Positions 10,927-21,424 of a stretch of 64,000 nt of DNA are shown here, piece after piece; position 1 is the stretch's first letter; every line of letters begins with the position of its first letter. Under the pieces are notes generated by a model, which was given only the letters and a program-made list of their open reading frames with translations, was not told where the DNA came from and searched no databases. The stretch comes from Schistosoma mansoni (lineage: Eukaryota; Platyhelminthes; Trematoda; Strigeidida; Schistosomatidae), in the NCBI RefSeq assembly GCF_000237925.1, contig NC_031502.1, forward strand, positions 28,339,951 through 28,403,950. The letters run 5' to 3'. Made by a program: the position numbers and the translations under genes.

Positions 10927-11330
10927 ACAACAACCATCATCAAAAAAGTACAAGTACTTCTAAACAATTGTCTACGCAAGATAGTGGATGTCCGTTGGCC
11001 GGATACCATCAGCGACAGCCTATTGTGGTAGAGAACAAACCAGGTTCCAGCTGACGATGAAATTAGGAAGGGACGCTGGAAGTGGATAGGACACAGATTG
11101 TGGAACTCATCAAACTGTATCATGAGGCAACCACTAACTTGGAATCCTGAAGTTAAACGGGAAAGAGGAAGGCCAGGGAACACACTATTTTGGGAATTGG
11201 AAGCAAACATGAAAAGTTTGAGTGGCAACTGAAAAGTATTATTTAGGGCAGTGTTGGATGGAGAATGCTGAAGAGTGGCTTATGCTCCTCCACGAGGTGT
11301 AACAGGGGCATGTATGTAAGTATGTTCCTA
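10927..11330 (+). mobile_element. SR2/RTE-like 3' fragment (RT C-terminus and 3' end)
   Basis: The + strand encodes the C-terminal region of an RTE-clade element: TIIKKVQVLLNNCLRKI, VRWPDTISDSLLW, a TAG stop, then [23 protein letters not shown] and [14 protein letters not shown]. It ends in a 3' motif reading APPRGVTGACM in another frame, followed by a short TGTAAG-type tail. It is 5'-truncated, as is usual for RTE elements. The first ~240 bases differ by only a few bases from the inverted-repeat arms at 26 and 38.7 kb, and all three share the same TAG. Confidence 0.85.
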
Positions 11331-13149
11331 ACTTCCTTGAAATATGCCTTCTTGAAACAGTATAATAAATGCATGTTTTGTTTCATTAATCATACTTATT
11401 GTTATTTTTGATTACTTTCTAGAGTAACTTAGATACAGCTCAGTTAATAAATCCACTTATATCCGAGAGATTATTTTTACGGGATATTCTCACACAGGCA
11501 AAATAAACATATGATTGCATAATTTTTTCGTCTGTCACGTGTAATCAATCGAAATTTGATAGACTGAAAGGTCGTTGTGCACTATAAATATGTGGTTTCA
11601 TTGGTTATTCATAGTCAAGACTGTTTAGTTGGATGATGATATTCAGTGTTTAATTAACCTGTTTAGTTACTTCATTCAGATGTTAGTTTCCCTCTAATCT
11701 GATAACCAATTAGAAGTTGGAACGCAGCAAGCGAATGAAACTCATCATTATCTATTGTTTATCAACATAAACCAAATATTCACCGGTTTATATTCACTAG
11801 TCACTGGACTAAGTCACACTAAAAATAAAGTAGATCATATTTTGTACTCAACCAAGCCATGGGTGATATAGAACGGAGTGAGAGGTGAGCAATTAAGGAT
11901 AATTTGGAAAATTTAACACACAACAATTGCTCATGTGTTAAACAGATGCTTACCATACGGGGGATATATAAATGCCAAGTATCTAGTAATCGTATAATAA
12001 CAAGAGACAACAATTGTTTGTGAAATAGTATCAAATTCCTCAATATTCACGGTGCTACAACAGAGCACATATCAGCCTAGATTACTTCTCTTGTTATGCG
12101 TTAGTCTGAAAAAATACTCGGTCTGTATTGGCCTGCACAAAAAACATGCTGGTTAAATTTCTGTTTGTAACACTATAATATTAATATAACTGTCTTCGTT
12201 TTTCATAGTTAAGTGATTCAATAGACCAAATATTTCAGAAAAGGTCGTTGCGATCCAATCTATCTATTTGTCTGACTGAGCCAATTGAACAATTTAAGGC
12301 GCTTTTGAATTTATCCGAGATTTGTGAACAGGCTAAATTATTTAAACATCCATTAAACTGTATTGTATTCGGCTCAAGTGACTATTGTATCGGTCTATGT
12401 AATATATCATACATTTTATAAATATACCTGTCTCCAAACATTTTCCATAGGAAATGCTTTTTTTACACTTTAAAAACCTTGTGTGTCGGTGAGTCACAAG
12501 CAATGTGGAAACTGACACTTATGCATCATTTCAAGTCGCCACACCACATGAACATATGTGAATGAAATTATCAGAACAAATAGCAGAGTACTGAAAGGAG
12601 TGGCAATGTCAGTAGACCTGGAAACGAATAATGTTAGACAATATCAGTCAAGAAGAAAAAATGGATTCTCAAATTAAAACGTATAGTGATTGTCTGAACC
12701 TATCTATCCAGCTCAATTAAAAAATCATTGGTAATCAAAGTTAACTACAATAGAGTGGTGTCACTACTAAGTGTCGTTGAAAAAAGGTTATTTTATAAGT
12801 ATTCCGAATTTAACTCATCAAAAGTTAATGAGAGCTGAAAATCTACCACTGGTTTTTTGAAACTCTTCCTTGTGTCTCACTATGTATTAACACTGAGTTG
12901 TTTATCATGACTGTCAGGCTTTTTATAAGCTTCTCTGTAGCATAATGACTACGGCACCTGTAATTACGGTTCTGTGAATAAGTTTGAAATCTCACAGTTT
13001 AGGTATCAGTTCTTCAGGAAATCAATGTAATCCATACCTATTCTCAGCATTATTAAACGTTATTAAGTCATCACAATGATACGGTTTCAATAAAATCAGT
13101 TGTTAATAGTTTTTTATTCATTGATTATGTTCATTCCCAACTAAGCCTG
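11331..13149. other. AT-rich non-coding DNA
   Basis: No coding exon, RNA gene or named repeat that I can support. The block near 12480-12760 has the texture of an old dispersed repeat, but no second copy exists in this window to test that. Confidence 0.4.
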
Positions 13150-13330
13150 TTCAAGTAGTTAGTGGGTTAATGGTTGAGATGTTGTTTTCTCAACCACTAT
13201 TTCTCAGGATCAAGTCCCGCCTTATCTATTTCAATTTGGATGGTTGGATATTACAACTACCTTGCGCACACTAAGTGTGGCGAGAAGCCGAGTTGATGAG
13301 ACTGTATTAGGCAAATAAGTCATATCTATT
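13150..13330 (+). repeat. tRNA-derived SINE-like repeat, degenerate
   Basis: A possible RNA polymerase III promoter: an A-box-like stretch (TAATGGTTGAGATG, about 13169-13182) is followed about 35 bp later by a B-box-like stretch (GGATCAAGTCCCG, about 13208-13220). These resemble the internal promoter of a tRNA, but no clover-leaf can be folded around them by eye. No second copy is present to define the ends. Confidence 0.3.
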
Positions 13331-13898
13331 TATCTATCCATCTTCCCTTCTAATTGGATGATACATTGTAACATTTCACTGGTGTAATGCCGTTTATTGT
13401 ACGTCTGTAATACTATTCTAACATTTGTAACAATGACGGTATTGTGTAATTCAAAAAAATTAGGTAAGTTAAATTAATAACATTCTCTATTCAAAATAAT
13501 CGACGACAGTAACAGTTTTCAAATATATGTACTTGCGATACTGATTCTTTGGGTCAAGAACCTGTTATTTGACTCAATTTTATCTATAACAACTGAAGTA
13601 TATCTATCCGAAAAAGATAAAACCTCACTTAATAGTGTGAAGTTCGAATAAGTTGTCTACTTAATCTAATCATGGAAATGTTCGGACGAAGTCATGATTT
13701 GGACCCCTATTATCCTTTAAATATATGCGGTATCTTTATCGAACACATCTTAAAGTATATGAATAAAGTTACAAACGATCATGGCCAAAACCATTAATGC
13801 TCCTACCTATCCCTTTTACTGTTCCTGAGATGTAGACCACTGGATCGAAATCTCCACGATACTCTGTTCTGATTCTCCCTTCCAATTATTCTCGGGAA
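13331..13898. other. AT-rich non-coding DNA
   Basis: Nothing supported here beyond AT-rich sequence. Confidence 0.4.
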
Positions 13899-15775
13899 CT
13901 AATCATGGTCTTGATTCCTACTTCCAATTGTCCGCGCTATGTATTCTTTGGTTGCGTCCTTTGCTTTTGGTCTGATTATTCCAGATTGGGTTTTGCTTTG
14001 TGATACAGTCTGATAGTTTCCGTAAATCTTGTCCTCTTCACCTTTAATCTCTTTCCCTAATTTCCTGTTTACCTGGCAATTATTTTGTATTCTGTCAAAG
14101 TAGATTATTGTGGACGGTTTCTGGTCAGTGGGTCTGAAATACCATGCGTAGAGCAGTTCAAACATAGCCATACATTTTGACAATGGTTAGAGAAGGTCTC
14201 CAATTTTCAGCTGCATAAAACGGAAACAATTTAACGTTGTTGAAAATTCTGTTTTTTGACTTCGATGGATGTTTTTTCAAGTTCCAGATATTCATCTGTC
14301 GTAAAACGTTTGGCCTTAATTTCTTAGTTCTAGTCATTACATTCGGAGCGGATCCTCCTTGCTTACCAGTGATCCCGCAGGGTAAATATAAATCCTCATG
14401 TCTTCCATATCTTCGTTTTTGCTGGCTGTTTCTTTTGTGAGTGCTGAGATATACTGCTGCAGTGGTTACTGCATATATACATATATATAAACCTCCATGG
14501 ATTTTCTTAATTTTCATCTCAAATGGTAGATTTTCTGTTCACTGCAACAGTAGGCCATCGTTGACGGTCTCTAGGCAATAGATCTGAAGTATCTTGCATA
14601 GATGGATGTCTATAAATACCTGTACATTTTTTATGATGGTTATGGTGGTCCTCTGAGTTTCAGCTCCATACGATTGAATGGTTTTGACGTTTGTGCTGAC
14701 AATTCTAACCGGTATCGTGTGACAAGTTTTCCAGTCGTAGGTAATGATCGATTTTAGAAATTCTGCCTCTGCTTTGCCAATTCGTGCCTTAACATATGCA
14801 TCAAATCCATCTTGTTTACCGATATTTCTGTTCAGCTATAAAAAGCATTCTATCTCTTCTAGAGCTGCACATTCAATTGTAATTTGGTTGGCACTCAAAG
14901 TGCTGTATTTCAGGATCTTGATTCTTTCCTTGTGAGTGTTGAGGCCTATTCCTATGGAAGCTGCTGCTGCACTGCCTATCTTGACCTGATTTCGTTGTTG
15001 TGTCTGCGATAACAAGATTAAGTCATCTGCAAAGTCAAAGTTATTCAGCTGCGTCCAAGGTGTCCATTGTATTCAATGTTCTCCTGGAGATATAGGAGAG
15101 TTTGTAACAGCTCAGGTTGGTTGGTTAAGAGTTGACCCCAAACAACCAAGCATATGCTAAAACAGTATTGTTCAAGTATTCATTCACTTCCTTACTTTTT
15201 GTAAGCGTTATATTCCCTATTATCTTATATTGAATGTTGAGAGCCTTTGTTTGTCTGAACAGATAATCCCACGCTCCACTGTGACTGCGCGAAGATCGAA
15301 ATAAAGACCTATTCACTACTTCTCTGGTTTCTTCTATCAATAGCACGAGGGTTACCTTAAGGCACGAAAAGTTCTTAATCTAGTCAACAGCTGGCAGCAG
15401 GAGAAAAGACGAGAGCGAACAGCCTTACATCACATCAGTCTTCACCTGAGATGTATCTGTGAGCTGCTCTCCATGCGCAGCTTTGCAATTCAGTCTTTCG
15501 TATGAATTCCGCTTGATCATGACAGTATTTTCATGTGTTTCATAGTGTTGAGAAGATTCTACAAAGCTTTTTTATCTACACTGTCAAATGCTTTTCCATA
15601 ATCAGAAAACTCAATGGATAAAGGTGAATTTCAGTTAATGGACCGATAGTGATCAGTAACCTTGCAATTCGATCTCCTCTTCGGCTTTTTTCTACTATTT
15701 TCTTATTGTTTTTTCTATCTTGAGTCTTTTTCCGAGTGTCGATAGAGACCCACTATTTAAGATGGTGCATCGTGG
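13899..15775 (-). mobile_element. Degenerate SR2/RTE-like RT fragments
   Basis: Read on the - strand, several blocks match the SR2-like RT in order but with many stops and shifts. Blocks include one near 15500-15620 corresponding to the KAFDSVD region, an RT core block at about 14880-15060 in which the catalytic DD is preceded by a hydrophobic pair, VRIVSTNVKTIQSYGAETQR at about 14640-14710, and a second, separate C-terminal set at 14157-14330 (NRIFNNVKLFPFYAAENWR). The repeated C-terminal block means two decayed copies lie end to end. A stretch at about 15070-15360 does not fit the RT and may be a later insertion. Confidence 0.7.
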
Positions 15776-17129
15776 GACCTATCATCTGGTATGTTCAACT
15801 TATTTTTCTTTTTATTCTCTTTCCAATTGTTTTTCATAGTGATTTACTCTTATTGTAGTAGATCTTGTGGGGCTCGGAACTTGTAAATGAGAGCTATTTA
15901 AAATTTGCTGAGATAAGTTATACTCTCATATATTCGAATGATCCGCCCACTGTTGCACATTATTCGAATATTCCATTTACCTAACTTAAAAAGTACTCTG
16001 ATTTGAGGAAGAGATCCAGTCACGCGGCTGTTGGAAACTCGGTTTTCTCCATCATAGTTCCTGGCTGTACTCCCACTGAAGTTTTAATATGGGTTAATTT
16101 GTTTATTTTTAGCTGGGAATGTGTTTGGTGACACTATGTTCAACCTTCCTCATCCGAGTTTGGGACCGGCCCTAACTGTTGAAGTATTTCTTGTGGTGTT
16201 CAGGTATTTTAAATTTTACGCTGACAATAACGTGAGTCGAAAACCTGACGACAGTGGGTCGCAAGAGTACGTATGATGCTATTCGAACTACTTTCATAAG
16301 ATAAGCGTAGTCGTAAACTGAATGCTGAGCATAAATACAGTGTAAAATCCCTTTCTTATTGCTGTTATTGAAGCTCCGAAAATGTCTTTAATTTTCATTT
16401 AGTAGACACAGGTGAAATAAAGACTCGTTAGCTGTTTTATCAGCATTTCAAAAATAGCGCAATAGATTACACTTATTTATAGGGTCGTATTATTTTCCAC
16501 ATATAAACATATGTAATCTATAACTTTTAAACCACAGTCTTCTGAAAATAGAAGTATTAAGTAATAATGATAGTTTTGGTAGACCTAGTACTGTAAAACA
16601 TATGTTATCTAAACTCTCCATCGTCAGTGTCTGTCAAAGAAGTATGCCAACGATTTAGAAGTACAGTCACCGAGCACTACTAATCAAGTTAGATTTTATG
16701 TCAACCTCGAGTGTTGTTCGTCAGAGCTATTTTCTTTCCCCACTTTCATCAAATTCATTTATAGAAATTGTTTTGAAGAAAATACTTTCATTGTCTGACT
16801 ATCCAAGGGTTAAGCTCCATCCAAAGGGGCTATAGTTCTGTTGGATGGAAACTGAGAAAATCTAGACTTTCACAGTCTCAAACAGCAATCCAAGGATGTT
16901 TGAAGTTCGTTTCTCTATACTTAAATGCAAAATATTGCTTCAAGACTGATCTACGTTAACTGCTGAACTTATGATAGGGATTGAAGTAGTTGTGTGTGTT
17001 GAACACCACTCATCTTGGAAGTCTGATCAGTCCTGGATGTTTGGTATCCGACGAAGTACCTTGATGGATTAAAAACACTCGGTTTATATTTGCTGAATTG
17101 TATCATTTGTGACGTAGGCAACGTATGCG
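15776..17129. other. AT-rich non-coding DNA
   Basis: No exon or repeat that I can support. Any upstream exons of the CLYBL-like gene at 19.5 kb should lie on this strand, but none was recognised. Confidence 0.4.
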
Positions 17130-17290
17130 TCTAATAAACAAAGTACGAGTTTTCTCCACTCTGCTCGATGAGTGTGAAACAAGACTACTGAGAATAGAGG
17201 ATAAACGTAGATTACTAGTGTGCTGTCATGTATGTCTTCGATGTGTTCACTAAGTCAGCAAGGCTACCGTTGTTCACAAGATTGCAATTC
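17130..17290 (+). mobile_element. Small Perere-like non-LTR fragment, degenerate
   Basis: The + strand reads ETRLLRIEDKRRLLV followed by VCLRCVH, which aligns with SETWPIRVEDICRLLV and HRCLQSIAR in the Perere-like copy at 53.7-54.4 kb. It is short, diverged and has stops. Confidence 0.5.
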
Positions 17291-17879
17291 AGTTGATAAG
17301 GTAGTACATCCTTGTCACTTAAAGTTGTTGGTAAGTATATAAAATATTCCTAACTATCACCTTCATCGACGCGCGATATCTGGTGTATTAGGCTGTAAGA
17401 AAACGAACAAGTCATGACACGAATCAATAAAGTCGTCGGTCGCCGAAGTGATCTATGCAAAAAATTGTAGACTTCATGATTGGTATCCGCGTAATTATCG
17501 TAACTGATGGTTTGAAAATGGCAACTTTCGGAATCGTTTGCAATAACATAGGTGCATCTGTTTCTCATCTCAAGCTAGAATCTGAGTCTCAAAATCTATT
17601 TACCCTTTCTCTATACCTTATCTTCACCATTACTATCGATTCTGTTGCTACGTCTAAAAGTCATGTATTTTTGATATTCCTGTCTCGCTGTAATAACTTG
17701 GTATGGCGACCTAAAACAATAGAGAAGTGTTCCAAGTTTTACGTTGCATATTACTGTCAACCATTTTCATGCAAACAAATCTACCTAATTTAAATAGGAA
17801 ATGGATAATAATAAGGCCTTTCAAGCAAACCTTGCATAGGTAACATTGAATCGCACTTTTGGCCAGTTTGACGGTAGAA
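17291..17879. other. AT-rich spacer
   Basis: A 112-codon open stretch on + (17455-17793) has no recognisable motif and is probably chance. Confidence 0.35.
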
Positions 17880-18560
17880 CCTTCCATATAATCTTCAACA
17901 GTTTTATTCGTCCCCACTTAGAGTACGGAAACATAGTATTTCCTCCCTCCCTCTAAAAGGATAAGGACACTCTGGAACGTATCCAACGTCGAGCCACGAA
18001 ATCAGTTCGGGGACTCAAATTCAAACCTTATGAAGAGCGCCTCCAATCACTTAACCTTTACCCGTTAGAGTACAGGCGTCTTAGAGGTGACCTTCCTATG
18101 ACTTACAGTATCCTTAATACTTCTGGTCATCCCCTTAAACATCTTCTTAAGCTTAGCCACAACACTAACCTAAGAGGTAACACCCAGAAACTGGAGACCT
18201 AACATAGCAGAACAGACTGCAGACACAACTTCTACTCCGTAAGAGTAGTCAGGTGCTGGAATTCGCTGTCGACTGAGCTAGTCCAAGCGACTTCCCAGGA
18301 GTCCTTTAAGAGGAAACTTGACCTATTCTTAAGGACTAAGGATAACTTATTATGATTTACCAAATTCTTTTTTTCCTCTATTATCGTTCATATATCTAGG
18401 TTTTTGCCTGGAGGTATTGGTGATCCATTGCTACTAGACACGGGAGCCCTTTAAGAGAAAGCTTCTTCTACTCCGTCCTCAATCATTTGAACCATTTGAA
18501 CTCTCAATGAACTACTGAACTTTGAGCTTTGTTTATGCACGTATTTAAAGTTGTTAAGTT
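17880..18560 (+). mobile_element. CR1-like 3' fragment (end of RT and 3' UTR)
   Basis: The + strand reads FIRPHLEYGNIVFPPSL, then a stop, then [32 protein letters not shown], a second stop, and FKRKLDLFLRTKDNLL before the natural terminator near 18355. This is the C-terminal domain of a CR1-like RT, comparable to RPKLEYC and FKRKLDQLRDHH in the element at 6.5 kb but clearly a different family. It is 5'-truncated, followed by 3' UTR to about 18560. Confidence 0.85.
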
Positions 18561-19500
18561 GAATGTTCCTTTTCCAAGTATCTCAATGAATATGTCAATG
18601 AGTAGTTTTAATTCCATTTTTGGGCTTAGACATAAAGACATCCTGTATTTCTGGCTGTCCTTCCCAATTTCCCTCTTTTTAATATCAAAATCACAAATAT
18701 ATTTATGACAATTTCTTACAGCAGAGAAAATTATTCATCCTCGAATTAGGAATTTTTCAACTGGCGTCAAATGTAAATTGTTTAGGTTAACATTTAGGGC
18801 ACGGTCGAAAAGTCATGCCTCGGGTACTCGCTTAAATGTTACATGTTAAGAATTTTTGATGTCAGCTATTAACAACATTTTTCCCATCACATGTTAATTC
18901 TCGTAATGTTTGTGCTTTTTACATGACTTTTATCCTAATTTACTAGTAGTTTGACGTATTTGTTGCTCATAACCTTTGTAAAAGTTTAGTCCGCCTAATA
19001 TGGTTATTTGTAACAATGCAAACTCAATCAAGTGAAATTCACCACTTCTCAAGTCAAAAATAGACCATAATCAGAGTTTTAAGCAAAAATGAGTTCTAAA
19101 ACCTGTCACATTTGATTCATTTCCGTAATTATGGTGGTGATGAACGTGGATAATGTTAATCGCTTATTAAATGTAGATTGAAGCAGTTATTTAGCTGCAC
19201 TTACAATTCAACACTTCTGTTTTTCGACTCAAGGATCATAAGTTTCCCTTCATCGTTTCGTGCTCGTTTTTACTTTCAGAGCTAACTTCGTATTTCAATA
19301 TTGTCTCCGTAATATAGCTATATTATAAATAAGTATAGACGGGTTTCTACAAATTGTCAAAAGTTTCTGGGGAATTCGCCCAAATTTTGGGGACTTTCCT
19401 CAGATACGGGAAAATTTTGAGGTTTTTGCCATTTCTCAAAACGTTTTATAGCGGCTTCCCCAAACTGACAACATATTCTCCAAAATTGGGAGATTGATAG
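18561..19500. other. AT-rich spacer or intron upstream of CLYBL-like exons
   Basis: No exon recognised. The stretch 19360-19440 contains several imperfect copies of a word like AAATTTTGGGGA or its near-variants, and could be a small degenerate tandem repeat. Confidence 0.35.
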
Positions 19501-19948
19501 GTGTCCATGAAAGTAATGACAACACAGAACTATCTTCTCCCATACAGTATATTCCAGCTGTCAGTAAAGCACATGCTAGTATGGCTTTCGATATGTTATA
19601 CATTGGTTTCAAAAGTAAGTTCAGTGTTATAAATATGTCAAATATCCCTAGATCGCGACAAACCAGAGGTCGATTGTGAAGGAGCTTGTCCAGGATTCCT
19701 TGGTGAAAAAGTAACACATCCTGCAAAACTTCCCTTTCAATCAAAGATATTCACCTTCTCAATCTCAAATAGAATGGTCTATGAGTCTACTTCTGGAAGC
19801 ATCCAAATTTGCAGATGTTGGTCCTTCAAATGTAGGGGCTTTCAGTTTCCGCGGTCGCATGATTGACCGGCCAATCATTAAACAGGCTCAAAGAATTGCT
19901 AACATCGCTAGTCATCTTAATTTGTCAATCAATACTAATCAGTTGTAA
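19501..19948 (+). CDS. CLYBL: Citrate lyase beta-like protein (CLYBL), 3' exons, frameshifted
   Basis: Two exons of a mitochondrial CLYBL-type enzyme of the HpcH/HpaI-CitE aldolase family, which in animals acts as a malyl-CoA/citramalyl-CoA lyase. Exon A (19501-19614) reads NTELSSPIQYIPAVSKAHA and FDMLYIGFK and ends at a GTAAGT donor. A 37-bp intron (19615-19651) ends in CCCTAG. Exon B (19652-19948) reads EGACPGFLGEKVTHPAKL, then after a shift IEWSMSLLLEASKFADV and GAFSFRGRMIDRPIIKQAQR before TAA. The last block is the family's conserved C-terminus. The frame shifts by one near 19747-19751, which would truncate the protein unless it is a sequence error. Upstream exons for roughly two thirds of the enzyme were not found. 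The retained intron argues against a processed copy. Confidence 0.82.
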
Positions 19949-20680
19949 ATGAAAATAGCAATTAAAAAACCCCACTTTTGGACTTACTTGGGCTCTACAT
20001 TGGCTTTTTAACTTTGTTCTTTTAAATAATGTATCAGTTGAAACCTTTAATAAGCTGTTCACCTATAACTTAAATGTCAACAATAATACTTTGTTCGCCA
20101 GACTGTGATATTTTCAGTGCGAATCTGAATGCTTTAAAAGTTTAGTAACTCATGATGTTTATGAAAAAAAAGAATTTGTCTTTAACAAGTCTTCACGTGT
20201 ATGAAAAGTGATAACAGATTTCATTTGTGATGTTTTAAGTTGGAAGATCAAACCATATAACCTAATATCAACTGTTTGAAAGTTATCAACATGGAAGAAT
20301 TCCATGCGGTACAATTTGGCTTTCTTTACATCTCTTCGGTACTTGCTCAATCGATTAATATTATTACATAAATATTAGTCCGGTAATCATTCATGTAGTT
20401 CTTTTATGCATGAGACCGAGCACTAAGTAAAGTAGTATTACCAAAAATATCAGTCTTTATTTCTTGTTATGTCTCATATTATGAGGTCCTCGAATTAACA
20501 ACGTAAGTGATACGAGCCATCTCGTGTTTTAACTCACCTTTTCCTCACAGGTATTATTTAGTTGAACAATACCGCGGTGATATATTGATTATTAGGATGT
20601 AAGTAAAGCTTTTTTTCGGAATCCCGATATCTTAGTTCAGTTTTTCACTAATTTTAGTCAGTCACAACATAGGACCTGAT
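19949..20680. other. 3' flank of CLYBL-like exons, AT-rich
   Basis: No coding sequence supported. It presumably includes the 3' UTR of the CLYBL-like gene; no clear canonical poly(A) signal was fixed. Confidence 0.35.
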
Positions 20681-20980
20681 ACGTATGTACATCGGTTCAC
20701 GTTGCCATACCCCGTTTTCACAGATTTAAAATTCTGAAATCCCAATATGATAGGTGGTAACAGTATCAGTGTTTATAGGAAAGATTGAGCATTGATGATA
20801 CGATTCGAGAAGGAAATATAGATAAGTGAAATAAGAAAGGTTTTTAGGAATTCAGGGTCTAAGAATTTGAGGGAAGACAATACATGGACGCACCTGCGTC
20901 ATTGCAAGCGGTTTTCAATAGTTTCATTTAGTGTCTTGAACAATTAGTTACGATAATCACATGGACCCCTTTCAGGTAAT

Positions 20981-21424
20981 CTACACATATTACTTACTTA
21001 CGCCTGTTACTCCCAATGGAGCATAGGCCGCCGACCAGCATTCTCCAACCCACTCTGTCCTGGGCCTTCTTTTCTAGTTCTATCCATTTTTGTTCATTCT
21101 TCTCATGTCTATCTCTATTTCTCAGCGTAATGTGTTCTTTGGTCTTCCTCTTCTCCTTTGACCTTCAGGATTCCATGTGAGGGCTTGTCTTGTGACACAA
21201 TTGGGTGATTTCCTCAAAGTGTGCCCAATCCACATCCAGCGCTTCTTCCTCCGCTGGAATCTGGTTTGTTGTTTCCCACAGTAACTTGTTGCTGATAGTG
21301 TCTGGCCATCGGATCCGAAGTATCTTGCGTAGATAACTGTTAATAAACATTGTATCTTCTGGATAATGGCTTTCGTAGTTCTCCACGTCTCCGCCCCATA
21401 CAGTAGAACTGTCTACACATATTA
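20981..21424. repeat. 12-bp target-site duplication flanking the nested SR2-like insert
   Basis: The 12-mer CTACACATATTA occurs at 20981-20992 and again at 21413-21424, exactly bracketing the SR2-like fragment. The two sides continue as one Perere-like element when the insert and one copy are removed. This is direct evidence of insertion by target-primed reverse transcription. Confidence 0.85.
20993..21412 (-). mobile_element. SR2/RTE-like 3' fragment nested in Perere-like element
   Basis: On the - strand it reads [19 protein letters not shown] followed, with a shift, by a WIGHTLRKS-type segment, the [18 protein letters not shown] region and the AYAPLGVTG end. It finishes with a short TAAGTAAG tail at its 3' end (low-coordinate side). 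It is 5'-truncated at 21412. The 12-bp duplication on both sides fixes its limits. Confidence 0.88.

Noticed and set aside
17455-17793. 112-codon open frame on +
   Set aside because: No family, no neighbours, low-complexity AT-rich composition.
19360-19494. Extra upstream CLYBL-like exon
   Set aside because: An open frame exists but shows none of the family motifs expected before the NTEL block.
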